A stretch of DNA of 29,565 nucleotides from CAYRSS01 sp964426945 (GCA_964426945.1 CAYRSS010000052.1:1-29565), one strand, 5' to 3'. Shown: positions 1-8,412, counted from the stretch's first letter. Translations and numbers: made by a program. The notes: generated by a model from the sequence alone, not told the origin.

Positions 1-2045
1 TCCTGGTAGACCATGATGCCGTAGGTTTCCTGAAGCACCTCGGTCATGATCGGGTGCGGCGTGGTCCACGGCTGGCCGTGCTTGCGGGCGACGTAGTCGG
101 GGATGTACTCCATCGGGCCGGGGCGATAGAGCGCGTTGGCGGCGATCAGGTCCTCGATGCGGTTGGGGCGCATCCGCAGGATGACGTCGCGCATGCCGCC
201 CGACTCAAACTGGAAGATGCCCTTCGTGTCGCCGCGCTGGAAGACCTCGTACACCTTCGCATCGGTCAGGTCGACATTGGCGAGGTCGATCTTCCGCCCG
301 CTGGACTTCTCGGCCAGTTGCCGCGCGCGTTCCAGCGTGGTCAGCGTGCGGAGCCCGAGGAAGTCCATCTTCAACAGGCCGACCTTTTCGACCGTCGGAC
401 CGTCGAACTGCGTGACCAGCGCATCGGTGCCCGACGCCTTGTACAGCGGCAGGAAGTTGACCAGTTCCTGATCGGCCACGACCACGCCGGCCGCGTGCAC
501 GCCGGCGTTGCGGGCGACGCCCTCGAGCTTTCGCGCGACGTCGACGATCCGGCGGACCTTGGGGTCGTTCTCGTACCGCTTGAGCAGCTCGGGCTCCTGC
601 TTCAGTGCCTTGTCGATCGTGATCTTCAGGTCGTTGGGAACGAGCTTGGTGAGGTTGTTCGCCTCCTCAAAGCCCATGCCCACAACGCGGGCTACGTCCT
701 TGATCGCCGCCTTCGCCTTCAGCGTGCCGAACGTGATGATCTGGGCCACGTGACCGTACTTCGTCCGGACGTAATCGATGACGTCGGCCCGGCCGTTCTG
801 GCAGATGTCGAGGTCAATATCAGGCATTTCGTCGCGGTCCGGATCCATGAACCGCTCGAAGTACAGGCCATAGCGGATGGGGTCGGGCGTGCTGATGTAC
901 AGGCAGTACGCAACCACGGCGCTGCAACCGCTGCCGCGCGCCCCCACCGGGATGTTGTGGCGGCGGCAGAACTCGACCACGTCCCAGACGATCAGGAAGT
1001 AGCTGGCGAAGCCCTTGCTGGTGATGACCGACAATTCGTAATCGATGCGCTCGCGCAGCTCGTCGCTGATTTCGCCGTACCGCTCCGCTGCGCCGCGGTA
1101 GACGAGATCGCGCAGGTATTCCGCGTCGGTCTTGGTCTTGCCGGTGGCGCTCTTCTCCTCCACGGGGACTCGGTACACAGGTGCGTAGCGCCGGCCGAGA
1201 TCAAGCTCGACGTCGCACAGGTCCATGACGCGCAGGGTATTCGTGAGCGCCTCCGCGTGACCGGGGAAGAGGGCCGCCATTTCGTCGGTAGACTTCAGGT
1301 AGAATTCGTTCGACGGAAATCGGAATCGGTCTTCCTGGTCGACGTTCGCCCCGGTGTTGATGCAGCAAAGCACGTCATGGGCGTCGGCGTCGTCCTTCTC
1401 GAGATAGTGTACGTCGTTGGTCGCGATGGTCGCCACGCCGAGCCGCCGGGCGATCTCGACCAGCTCCGGGTTGAGTGACTTCTGCTCCTCCATGCCATGG
1501 TCCTGGAGCTCGATGAAGAACCGGTCGGGGCCAAAGATGGAGAGATAAGTCTTGGCCATCTCCTCCGCGGCGGCGCGGTCGCGGCCGAGGAAAGCCTGCG
1601 GCACCTCGCCGCCGATGCAGGTGCTGGTGCACAGCAACCCGTCGCTCAGCTCCCGAAGCAGCTCCTTGTCGATGCGCGGCTTGCGGTAGAACCCCTCCGT
1701 GTAGCCCAGCGTGCAGAGCCGCATCAGGTTGCGGTAGCCAGTGAGATTCTGGGCGAGCACGAGGAGGTGGAACGACTCCTTGCCCTCCCGGCCGGGCGTG
1801 GCTTCCTTCACGAACCGGCTGGTACCGGCGAGGTAGAGCTCGCAGCCGAGCAGCGGCTTGACGCCCGCCTTCTTCGCCGCCGAGTAGAACTCGACTGCGC
1901 CGAACATATTGCCGTGGTCGGTGATGGCGATGGCGGGCTGGCCGTGGGCCTTGGCCCGCGCGACCATCTCCTGGATGCGCGTGGCCCCGTCGAGCAGGCT
2001 GTAGTGCGAGTGGCAGTGCAGATGGACAAACTGGCCTGCATCCAT
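1..2045 (-). CDS. dnaE: DNA polymerase III alpha subunit, C-terminus cut by window edge
   Basis: This is the catalytic subunit of the replicative DNA polymerase. The reading frame is open from an ATG at 2045 to the left edge (about 681 codons), so the C-terminal part (rest of the fingers, helix-hairpin-helix, OB fold) lies outside. The N-terminus is a PHP domain (starts MDAGQFVHLHCHSHYSLLDG, then AITDHGNMFG). The palm carries the metal-binding signature PDIDLDI, preceded by GARGSGCSAVVAYCL. Further on are MDFLGLRTLT and the ANALYRPGPM motif of C-family polymerases. The start is fixed by a GGGAGG ribosome-binding site at 2057-2062. The gene stands alone, divergent from the DUF6941-like gene. 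Family identification is certain; dnaE1 versus another dnaE paralogue cannot be decided here. Confidence 0.97.
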   Translation of the reverse strand, partial: MDAGQFVHLHCHSHYSLLDGATRIQEMVARAKAHGQPAIAITDHGNMFGAVEFYSAAKKAGVKPLLGCELYLAGTSRFVKEATPGREGKESFHLLVLAQNLTGYRNLMRLCTLGYTEGFYRKPRIDKELLRELSDGLLCTSTCIGGEVPQAFLGRDRAAAEEMAKTYLSIFGPDRFFIELQDHGMEEQKSLNPELVEIARRLGVATIATNDVHYLEKDDADAHDVLCCINTGANVDQEDRFRFPSNEFYLKSTDEMAALFPGHAEALTNTLRVMDLCDVELDLGRRYAPVYRVPVEEKSATGKTKTDAEYLRDLVYRGAAERYGEISDELRERIDYELSVITSKGFASYFLIVWDVVEFCRRHNIPVGARGSGCSAVVAYCLYISTPDPIRYGLYFERFMDPDRDEMPDIDLDICQNGRADVIDYVRTKYGHVAQIITFGTLKAKAAIKDVARVVGMGFEEANNLTKLVPNDLKITIDKALKQEPELLKRYENDPKVRRIVDVARKLEGVARNAGVHAAGVVVADQELVNFLPLYKASGTDALVTQFDGPTVEKVGLLKMDFLGLRTLTTLERARQLAEKSSGRKIDLANVDLTDAKVYEVFQRGDTKGIFQFESGGMRDVILRMRPNRIEDLIAANALYRPGPMEYIPDYVARKHGQPWTTPHPIMTEVLQETYGIMVYQ

Positions 2046-2124
2046 GGCGCGGCGGCCTCCCTGCGGCGCGTCTGTCCGGCCGGCGAAAGCCGCGGCGGCC
2101 GGAGTTCGGGCATGCTGCAGAGCG

Positions 2125-2153
2125 GATATACCGGGGTGGTCGTCGACGGTCCA
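2125..2153 (-). promoter_or_regulatory. Candidate sigma-70 type promoter for dnaE
   Basis: On the minus strand a TGGACC hexamer (2148-2153) is followed after exactly 17 bp by TATATC (2125-2130). This would start transcription near 2118 and give a leader of about 70 nt before the dnaE ATG. The match is by eye and the -35 box is only moderate. Confidence 0.35.
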
Positions 2154-2174
2154 GTCGCGCCGGTCGCGGCGGCC

Positions 2175-2203
2175 TGTGAGCAATCGACAACTCACACGAT
2201 TGC
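2175..2203. repeat. Two interleaved inverted repeats upstream of dnaE
   Basis: TGTGAG (2175-2180) pairs with CTCACA (2191-2196), and GCAATCG (2180-2186) pairs with CGATTGC (2197-2203). Both are perfect. They lie about 20 bp upstream of the candidate dnaE -35 box, where a protein-binding site would be plausible. No function can be read from the sequence. Confidence 0.45.
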
Positions 2204-2440
2204 CAGCCCCACCCGCCCCCCCGACCGGCGCCATGGCGTCTTATCGCGACGAGGGTTATGAGTGGCCCGCCCCGGTGCCGCCTGCCGCGCGGCGACGGCG
2301 CAGTCCAATAGGCGGATTTCTCCCGGCGGCCTCCAAGCCAACCTGCAGCTCGGCGGCGCAAGCCACGGGCGCCGGTGTACGAATCGTCCGGGCGCGGCTA
2401 CGATCGCCCACAACGCCTTGAGCCGAAAGGACGTGCATCG

Positions 2441-2902
2441 ATGACCGATCTGCCCCCGCCCGACGTACTGGCCGTGCTGATCTGTGACCAGATCATCACC
2501 GACCGCCTCACCGGCAAGCAGTCGCTCATCGGGATGTTCAGCCGGATCCACTCGATCGTGTTCCCGGCGCTGCATCCGCAACTGGCCGTGTTCGTCGCCC
2601 TCACCGACGGCCACGGGCGGACCGAACTGACGATCCGCATCGTTGACGGCAACGAATCGCGACCGCCCCTGGTCGAGGGCAAGGGCGCCGTTCACTTCCA
2701 GAACCCGCGGGCGATCGCCAATCTCGCTCTGCAGTTCAACGGCCTGCGCTTCCCCGAGCCCGGCGAGTACCGTGTCCAGTTGTGGTCGGGCTCGGCGCTG
2801 CTTCGCGAGGCGCGGCTTGAGCTGGTCAAGGCCGTGCCCCGCCCCCCGCAGGCTCCGCCCGGTCAGCCGCCCGCCGGGGAAGGCCCGCCCGTGGACGCTT
2901 AG
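2441..2902 (+). CDS. DUF6941-like conserved protein of unknown function
   Basis: A 153-residue soluble protein without signal peptide or membrane segment. The N-terminal half reads PDVLAVLICDQIITDRLTGK followed by SLIGMFSRIHSIVFPALHPQ, the pattern (CDQ...TGK.SLIG.F..I....FP) I associate with the DUF6941 family, which is beta-rich and of unknown role. The C-terminal tail is proline-rich (about residues 130-150). The ATG at 2441 is preferred over the upstream in-frame ATG at 2375 because AAAGGA lies at 2426-2431 with good spacing and the conserved region starts only a few residues later. It stands alone. The family assignment comes from memory of the motif and is moderately sure; no reaction can be assigned. 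Confidence 0.75.
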   Translation: MTDLPPPDVLAVLICDQIITDRLTGKQSLIGMFSRIHSIVFPALHPQLAVFVALTDGHGRTELTIRIVDGNESRPPLVEGKGAVHFQNPRAIANLALQFNGLRFPEPGEYRVQLWSGSALLREARLELVKAVPRPPQAPPGQPPAGEGPPVDA

Positions 2903-3205
2903 CTGTCCGCAAAAAAAGGGGTCTGGCTCCGGCGTCAACCCGCTTCCCGCTTCCGTGAAGGGCGACTCAGGCGGTGCCTGACCCCTTTTTGAACGGACTC
3001 CTGACACCCCGACCACCTGCCGGTAGGTCTGATATTCCGCGGCCAGTCGCCCATCGGCCGACGCCTCTTTGTTTCACCCCCCCGGACGGTCCGATGAAAG
3101 ACCGGGCCCTGCCTGCGCGCGGCGCGATCTTATGGGTGCAGGGCATTTCCAGCCCGGTCGGCTGACACCTGACCGGCGGCGATCTTCTGGCGGGAATCCC
3201 GAGTC
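2903..3205. other. Intergenic spacer before the Ig-repeat lipoprotein gene
   Basis: About 300 bp. The first third is the REP-like inverted repeat; the rest has no convincing gene. I found no strong promoter or ribosome-binding site for the gene at 3206, only a weak GGGA. Confidence 0.55.
2913..2990. repeat. REP-like inverted repeat (AAAAAGGGGTC type)
   Basis: The left arm AAAAAGGGGTCTGGC (2913-2927) and the right arm GCCTGACCCCTTTTT (2976-2990) pair at 14 of 15 positions around a 48-bp centre. Elements with ends of the type AAAAGGGGTCAGGC are familiar between genes in many bacteria and are often linked to IS200-like REP-associated tyrosine transposases. No transposase gene is in this window. 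A role as transcription terminator is less likely because of the long centre. Confidence 0.6.
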
Positions 3206-5962
3206 ATGCACCATTTCAATCACCTTCGCACTCGTCACCGCGCCGCAGCTTCTGCGGCGCGACTTCTGCTTTCCGGCGCTTTCGCGTTGCTGCTCGCCGG
3301 GTGCGACGTGATGCTGCTGCTTCCGCAGGACGAGATGAAGCCCACCGCGGCGCGATTCGCCGCGGATGGATCGAGCTGCGCGGTCGAGGTTCACTATCCC
3401 GCGTCCGTGACGGGCACGCCGGCCGCCTCTGCAAGCTACTACCGCCTGGCCGACGGCACAGCGCCGCTGTCCGTCTCGCCGGTGATCGGTGTGCATGCCG
3501 TGCGACTCTCGTTCGCCGCGGGCGTATCTGTCGGCGACACCGTGCTCGTCGGCGATGCGACGGGCGAGCTCACGCCGCTCGCAGTGGAAGCCTCCCGCAC
3601 GGACGCGACGGCGCCGACCCTGCTCTCCGCCTCATTCGAACCCGAAGTCGACGACGCGACCGTTGTCCTGACCTATTCCGAAGCCGTCGATCCGGTGGCG
3701 GCCAGCGACGTGTCCGCCTACGCGCACGTCACCACGCTGGTGCAACCGACGCGGGCGCTGGTGACGGACTGCGGCCGGGAGGTCCGGCTGTCGTTCGATG
3801 CCCTGCCGGCGGACACGACGCTGCGGCTTCGCGGACCGCGCGACCTGAGCGGCAACACCGGCGAGGAATCGCCGGCGGTGAAAGTGGCCTCACTCGTCGA
3901 CAGCACACCGGCTGAAGTGGCGGCGATCACCTACGCGGGCGGAGCCGCCGAGGCGTCCATCGAGGTTGCCTTCGACAAGCCGGTCGACCGCGCGACCGCC
4001 GAACGCGTCGCGAACTTCGTGCTCAACCCCGGCGGGATCATTCCAACGCGCGCCACGCTGACCCGCGGCGGGCGAGTGGTTGTGCTGACCTTCGCCCGGC
4101 TCGATCCGCCGCACACGCTGACGGTTGCGAACGTGGTGGACCTCGCCCGCAACCCGATCGTGCAGCCAAATCACGTCGAGACCGTCGGCGAGGCCGACAC
4201 GACGCCGCCGACGATCGTCTCGGCCGTCGTAGTAGGCCGCCAATCCGGCATCACCATTCGTGCCACGTTCAGCGAAGCGCTCGCAGCGTCGTCGGCCACC
4301 ACGCTGACACGGTTCCAACTGACGGGCATCGACGAGGCCACGCCGCTATCCGCGTCCATCGCCACGCTGCAATCGGGCGGCGCCGCGGTAGACCTGGTGT
4401 TCGCTTATCTCCCGGGCGGCGCCGAGCTGCTTGTGACGGGCGTGACCGACCTGGGCGGCAACGCGATCGAAGCCGGCGCCCGCGTATCGGTGGACGATGG
4501 AGAGAACGTGGCGCCGAAGATCATCTCCGCGCAGTTCGTTGCGGACCAGGCGGTGCCCACGATCGACGTCGCGTTTGACAAGACGCTTGACCCCGACACG
4601 GCGCAGGACCCGTCCCTGTACATGTTCAGCACCGGCGAACCGGCGAAGCTGGCCGAGCTGTTGGCCGATGGGCGGACCGTGCGGCTGGTCGCCGGCGGTG
4701 TGAGCCGTGCGGCGAGGCTCAGCGTCAACGGTGTACGCGACGCCGCGGGCAACCTGATGCTCCCAACGACGAGCGGCGCCATTCTCGCGGCGGTCGAGGG
4801 CAAGGCGCCGGAGGTAGTGAGCGTCGACATGCTTCCTGATGCTCAACGGCCGACGATCGACGTCGCTTTCGATGAGGCCGTGGACAAGACGGCCGCAGAG
4901 ACGCTGTCGTACTACGCGAGCACCATCGGCACGGCGCAGCCGGTGCGGGCGGAGCTTCTGGCGGATGGGCGTACCGTGCGACTCACGTACGGGCCGCTGG
5001 ACAAGTCCGCCCAGCTCACGGTCCGCAACGTCCTGGATCTCGCGGGCAAGGCGACGATTACGGGCACGCACCCGATCGCGAAGGATGACAGCAATGCACC
5101 GTCGATCGTCAGTGCACAGTTCGTCGCGAATCAGGCCGCGCCGACGGTCGACCTCGTCTTCAGTGAAGCTCTGGACAAGGCGCTGGCCGAGACCGCAGGG
5201 CTCTTTCTGATCGGTGAAAACCACCAGGCCGCGACGGCGGCGGAGCTGCTTGCCGACGGACACACCGTCCGGCTGACGATGCCGCCGATGTCGGCGGATG
5301 ACGAGTTGTCCGTGCGCGGCATCGCCGATCTGTCGGCGAACGTCATGCCGACGACCGATCCACTCACGATCACCGCGGCCGAAGATGCCGCGGCGCCCTT
5401 CATCGTGTCGGCGGCGTTCCCGTCGAACAGCACGACGCCCCGCGTCACCGTGGTGTTCAGCGAGGCGGTGGACCGCACGGCGGCCGAAACCGCGGCGAAC
5501 TACCGCGCGACCGTTGGTGACCTGTCGCCAACCGCGGCGGCCCTGAGTACCGACTCGCGGACGGTCACGCTGACCTTTGCGAAGCTCGCCCGCACCGATC
5601 GGCTCGAGATCATGAACATCGCGGACTTCGGCGACCGAGCGATCGTCGAGACCGGCGCCGCCATCGCCCCCGCCGTGGAGCAGACCGCGCCGACCATCAC
5701 GTCGGCGACGGTGACGTCATTCACGAAGGTGACGATTGTGTTCAGCGAGGTGGTCGACCGGACGACAGCCGAGAACAAGCACAACTACACCGTCAGCGGC
5801 GGACTGAGAACCACGAGCGCGCTGGTGCAGGACGACGGCCGCACCGTCGTCGTGACGGTAACGGACGGCATGGTTTCCTCCGGGGATGAAATAACCATCA
5901 CGGCGGTGACCGACCTGAACGGCAACGTCATGGCCGAGGTCGAGGACCGGACTCTCGACTGA
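3206..5962 (+). CDS. Lipoprotein with about nine tandem Ig-like (SbsA/Big_5-like) repeats
   Basis: A 918-residue exported protein. The N-terminus has a basic stretch, a hydrophobic core (residues 20-31) and a lipobox LLAGC with Cys33, so it should be a lipid-anchored envelope protein; Asp follows the cysteine. The rest is a chain of units of about 100 residues. Eight are clear, opening with patterns such as APxIVSAxF, then VxVxFSEAVDxxxAE, and ending RTVRLTF...LxVxxVxDLxGN. A more degenerate unit sits at about residues 45-130. Units 4 to 6 also share the phrase ELLADGRTVRL and look recently duplicated. The pattern fits bacterial Ig-like domains of the SbsA/Big_5 kind, usually structural or adhesive. 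No enzymatic domain, sortase motif or dockerin is visible. It converges on the gene at 5979 with a 16-bp gap. Confidence 0.85.
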   Translation: MHHFNHLRTRHRAAASAARLLLSGAFALLLAGCDVMLLLPQDEMKPTAARFAADGSSCAVEVHYPASVTGTPAASASYYRLADGTAPLSVSPVIGVHAVRLSFAAGVSVGDTVLVGDATGELTPLAVEASRTDATAPTLLSASFEPEVDDATVVLTYSEAVDPVAASDVSAYAHVTTLVQPTRALVTDCGREVRLSFDALPADTTLRLRGPRDLSGNTGEESPAVKVASLVDSTPAEVAAITYAGGAAEASIEVAFDKPVDRATAERVANFVLNPGGIIPTRATLTRGGRVVVLTFARLDPPHTLTVANVVDLARNPIVQPNHVETVGEADTTPPTIVSAVVVGRQSGITIRATFSEALAASSATTLTRFQLTGIDEATPLSASIATLQSGGAAVDLVFAYLPGGAELLVTGVTDLGGNAIEAGARVSVDDGENVAPKIISAQFVADQAVPTIDVAFDKTLDPDTAQDPSLYMFSTGEPAKLAELLADGRTVRLVAGGVSRAARLSVNGVRDAAGNLMLPTTSGAILAAVEGKAPEVVSVDMLPDAQRPTIDVAFDEAVDKTAAETLSYYASTIGTAQPVRAELLADGRTVRLTYGPLDKSAQLTVRNVLDLAGKATITGTHPIAKDDSNAPSIVSAQFVANQAAPTVDLVFSEALDKALAETAGLFLIGENHQAATAAELLADGHTVRLTMPPMSADDELSVRGIADLSANVMPTTDPLTITAAEDAAAPFIVSAAFPSNSTTPRVTVVFSEAVDRTAAETAANYRATVGDLSPTAAALSTDSRTVTLTFAKLARTDRLEIMNIADFGDRAIVETGAAIAPAVEQTAPTITSATVTSFTKVTIVFSEVVDRTTAENKHNYTVSGGLRTTSALVQDDGRTVVVTVTDGMVSSGDEITITAVTDLNGNVMAEVEDRTLD

Positions 5963-5978
5963 CGCCCGCCGAGCGGGG

Positions 5979-6269
5979 TCATCCCTGCGCGGGCGGGCCA
6001 GAGACCCGCGCGCCACGGCGCCCGCCGCACTCGGGACAACGATCCCCCGGCGACCCGCGAAGGTCATAGCCGCAGCGCACACACCGCCCCGCCGCCCGGC
6101 GATGCTGGCGATCCTCCGATGCCCAGCGAGCCCGGACCAGCAACACCGCCATCACCCCGGCGATCACGACATAAGCGGCCACCGCTGCCGGCCACGGCAG
6201 CGGTGGTGAGAAGAAGTGGATCAGCAGCAGCGGCGCGCTGAGCCAGAACGCCAGGTCGATCGCCCGCAT
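5979..6269 (-). CDS. Small membrane protein with planctomycete-type zinc ribbon
   Basis: A 96-residue protein with two hydrophobic helices (about residues 5-22 and 27-46) followed by a cytoplasmic-type zinc ribbon: CVRCGYDLRG, a short loop, then RCPECG. Four cysteines in two CxxC pairs should bind one zinc ion. Proteins with CxxCGYDLRG...CPECG are very common in planctomycetes and have no known function. It lies 33 bp downstream of the PDZ protein gene on the same strand, so the two may be co-transcribed. A GGAGGG lies rather far (about 17 nt) upstream of the ATG. Confidence 0.85.
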   Translation of the reverse strand: MRAIDLAFWLSAPLLLIHFFSPPLPWPAAVAAYVVIAGVMAVLLVRARWASEDRQHRRAAGRCVRCGYDLRGSPGDRCPECGGRRGARVSGPPAQG

Positions 6270-6302
6270 GAACGGCCCGGCCCTCCGGCCGGCGACGGTG
6301 AG

Positions 6303-7166
6303 CTACTGCCAGCGTCGCAGCACGATGTCTACGTCGTCGGCACGCCCGTCATGCAGACAGGGCACCGGCCCGTCGTTGGCGAAGAGGGTGCGGCCGTCGA
6401 CCGTGATTTCCGCCTGGATCTCGTAACGATCGCCGCGGTCGACGACGTGCGACGGGTAGCGAAGCTCGAAGGGCATGGGCAGCCGGTCGATCGAGCTGTA
6501 GCTGCGCTGGGCGAGCAGCACGGGGTCACCACCGCGGCGGTCAACCTTGAGCAGCCGAAGAACCAGCACCGACCGACCGGGCAGGATCATCCGCTCGCGG
6601 ATCGTCACTGTGCCGCGGAGCGTGGCGTACTCGATCGGCAGGCCGACCTGCGGCGCACGGTCCAGTTCAACCTCGAGATTCAGGAGTTCACGGTTTCGCG
6701 CGTTCTGGACGAGCAGGCGCACCCGCCCGCGGTCCGACGCGCGGGCCTGCAGCTCATCGCCGAGGTCATACGCGCGGCCGTCGACAATGCCGACCTGGTA
6801 GCCCGCGACCGCGACGATGCGGTCGCCGCGTTCCAGTCCGGCACGGTACGCTGCGGATCCGCGAACGACGTCGCGGATGACGACGCCGGCGGCGGTGTCT
6901 TCGGTCGAGACGCCGAGGCGCCACTCCGGAGCCCGGAAGTGCGGCTCGGCCACGCGGGCGCCGGGCTGGCGGACGCGGGCCTTCCCCGACTCGTCTACCT
7001 CCCAGCCACCTTCGTCGCGCTGCGGAGTCCGATCTCGGTCGCGATCGTGATCGCGCGTGCGCGGGGTGAACTGTGCCTGGGCGCTGCCGGTCAGAATCCC
7101 TGCGCCGATCAGCAGCGCCGCCGACAGTCCGACGACCATACCCACTCGTGTTCGATGGTTCCTCAC
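6303..7166 (-). CDS. Secreted PDZ + YbaY-like (YscW family) domain protein
   Basis: A 287-residue exported protein. A Sec signal peptide (hydrophobic core about residues 10-28, cleavage likely after SAQA at 28-31) is followed by a charged low-complexity stretch rich in Arg and Asp (residues 34-66). A PDZ domain follows at about 83-170 (RLGVSTED..AGVVIRDV..GSAAYRAGLERGDRIVAV). The C-terminal domain at about 182-287 resembles the YbaY/YscW family (PF09619): LRGTVTIRERMILPGRSV, LPMPFELRY, then DRGDRYEIQAEITVDGR. There is no protease domain, so the PDZ may bind unfolded C-termini on its own. The start is a GTG at 7166 with AGGAGG 6 nt upstream (7173-7178). Molecular role unknown. Confidence 0.85.
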   Translation of the reverse strand: MRNHRTRVGMVVGLSAALLIGAGILTGSAQAQFTPRTRDHDRDRDRTPQRDEGGWEVDESGKARVRQPGARVAEPHFRAPEWRLGVSTEDTAAGVVIRDVVRGSAAYRAGLERGDRIVAVAGYQVGIVDGRAYDLGDELQARASDRGRVRLLVQNARNRELLNLEVELDRAPQVGLPIEYATLRGTVTIRERMILPGRSVLVLRLLKVDRRGGDPVLLAQRSYSSIDRLPMPFELRYPSHVVDRGDRYEIQAEITVDGRTLFANDGPVPCLHDGRADDVDIVLRRWQ

Positions 7167-7328
7167 GGCACACCTCCTCTGACTCTGGCGCCCTCGCCGA
7201 CGGGGCAGGGCGGGCCGGTGGTTTCAACGGATGAACATGCAGACCCGGCCAACAGGTGAGACACACCCGCAGCCGCCGCGTCAGCGTAACGCGGATGTAC
7301 CAGCCGATCCAGCAAGGGCGATCTATCG

Positions 7329-8012
7329 TCAGGCCGTCGCGGGGTCGGGGCCGCGGTTCCACTGCAGCGCGTGCTCGAGCGGCTTTTTCGGGAGGTCCGG
7401 GACGAGGCAGCCATTCGCAGGATACCCGACTGGGATCAGGAGGAACGGCTTCTCGTTCGCCGGTCGGCCGAGCAAGTCGCGCAGGAAGCCCATCGGGCTG
7501 GGCGTGTGCGTCAGCGTGGCGAGCCCCATCTGGTGACAGGCCATCAGGAACATCCCGGCGGCGAGACCGGTTGACTCGGCGGGGTAGTAGTTCTGCACGC
7601 GTTCGCCGCGGTTCTCCTCCCAGTCGATGCGGAAGACGACCACCAGCCAGGGGGCTACCTCCAGAAACGGCTTGCTCGCGTCGGTGCCGATCGGCTCGAG
7701 CGCCTCGAGCCATTCGGGGGGAAAGCGTCGGTCGTAGTTGTCCCTCTCTTCGGCTTCTGCGGCGAGGCGAATCTCGTGCTTGAGCGCGGGATCATCGACG
7801 GCGACGAAGCGCCACGGCTTGCGGTTTGCGCCGCTGGGCGCGGTGTGGCCGATGGCGACGGCGCGCTCGATGATGTCCTTGGGGACCGGCTCGACACTGA
7901 AGGCCCGACAGCTTCGCCGGGAGATCATCTGTGACAGCAGCGCGTGCCCGCGCATGCGCGACTCGGCCTCGGAGCGGCGTGGGAAGGCGTACGGGATCAT
8001 GGGAGCGGGCAT
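7329..8012 (-). CDS. Nitroreductase-fold flavoprotein, iodotyrosine deiodinase-like
   Basis: A 227-residue FMN-dependent nitroreductase-superfamily protein. The FMN-binding start is RRSCRAFS (32-39) and APSGANRKPW (58-67); THTPSPMGFL and the PVGYPA motif lie near the C-terminus. The lid region reads EERDNY then, 21 residues after the Tyr, a Lys in SKPFLE. Human iodotyrosine deiodinase has Glu157, Tyr161 and Lys182 with exactly this spacing, corresponding to Glu89, Tyr93 and Lys114 here. The enzyme is therefore predicted to remove halogen from halotyrosine-like phenols reductively, though a plain nitroreductase activity cannot be excluded. GGGAGG lies 5 nt before the ATG. It follows the cupin gene by 46 bp on the same strand and is probably co-transcribed. 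Confidence 0.85.
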   Translation of the reverse strand: MPAPMIPYAFPRRSEAESRMRGHALLSQMISRRSCRAFSVEPVPKDIIERAVAIGHTAPSGANRKPWRFVAVDDPALKHEIRLAAEAEERDNYDRRFPPEWLEALEPIGTDASKPFLEVAPWLVVVFRIDWEENRGERVQNYYPAESTGLAAGMFLMACHQMGLATLTHTPSPMGFLRDLLGRPANEKPFLLIPVGYPANGCLVPDLPKKPLEHALQWNRGPDPATA

Positions 8013-8058
8013 GGCGGCCTCCCGAACCGGTCGTGCGAGCGGCGCCCGTCGGTCGACG

Positions 8059-8412
8059 TCACATCGAGCAGTTCTGCGGCGCGGGGATCAGGCAGATGAA
8101 CTTCAGCGGGTCCGCCCCGTCGTTGACGAACTGGTGCATCTCGTTGGCGGGCACAAAGATGATGTCGCCGGGTTTCATCAGCCGGTCGCCCTGCACCGAG
8201 CGGGCCGTGCCGGCGCCGGCGAGCACGACGATTTCGTGCTCGTAATCGTGGCTGTGATGCGGGGTATAGCCGCCCGGCGCCACTTCGAAGTGCCGCATGT
8301 GGAAGTTGCGCGCGCCGTCCTCGGGGCCCACGAGCATCCGCATCTTCGCCCCGGTCGCCCCCGGCATGGTCACGTCGGTCTGCGTGTGCGAATCGATAGA
8401 CTGGATTTTCAT
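8059..8412 (-). CDS. Single-domain cupin protein
   Basis: A 117-residue small beta-barrel protein. Cupin motif 1 is GGYTPHHSHDYEHE, with likely metal ligands His53, His55 and Glu60; motif 2 is GDIIFVPANEMHQFVN, with the fourth ligand His93. All four ligands are present, so it should bind a divalent metal. The substrate cannot be read; such cupins act as dioxygenases, isomerases or small-molecule sensors. AGGGAGG lies 6 nt before the ATG. It is the first gene of a likely two-gene unit with the deiodinase-like flavoprotein, and a joint role in handling an aromatic compound is a reasonable inference. Confidence 0.88.
   Translation of the reverse strand: MKIQSIDSHTQTDVTMPGATGAKMRMLVGPEDGARNFHMRHFEVAPGGYTPHHSHDYEHEIVVLAGAGTARSVQGDRLMKPGDIIFVPANEMHQFVNDGADPLKFICLIPAPQNCSM

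Larger units (their letters stand above)
2046..2440. other. Divergent intergenic region dnaE / DUF6941 gene
   Basis: About 395 bp without a gene. It holds the dnaE ribosome-binding site and candidate promoter, the interleaved inverted repeats at 2175-2203, and on the plus strand a TACGAT hexamer at 2399-2404 that could be the -10 box of the downstream gene. Short open frames here look like chance open frames in GC-rich DNA. Confidence 0.6.

Noticed and set aside
54..1478. A 474-codon open frame antisense to dnaE
   Set aside because: The other strand encodes all DnaE motifs; the product here has no recognisable domain.
2175..2203. The interleaved repeats as an RNA pseudoknot
   Set aside because: There are no bases left to cross the grooves of the two stems, so both could not form together in RNA.
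5963..6000. GC-rich inverted bases between two convergent genes as a terminator
   Set aside because: No T run follows on either strand and the pairing is short and imperfect.
7180..7235. Sequence whose translation reads like the LTLxPSPxGxGG intergenic repeat seen in other bacteria
   Set aside because: Only one short partial copy is present and no inverted ends are visible, so a repeat element cannot be supported.
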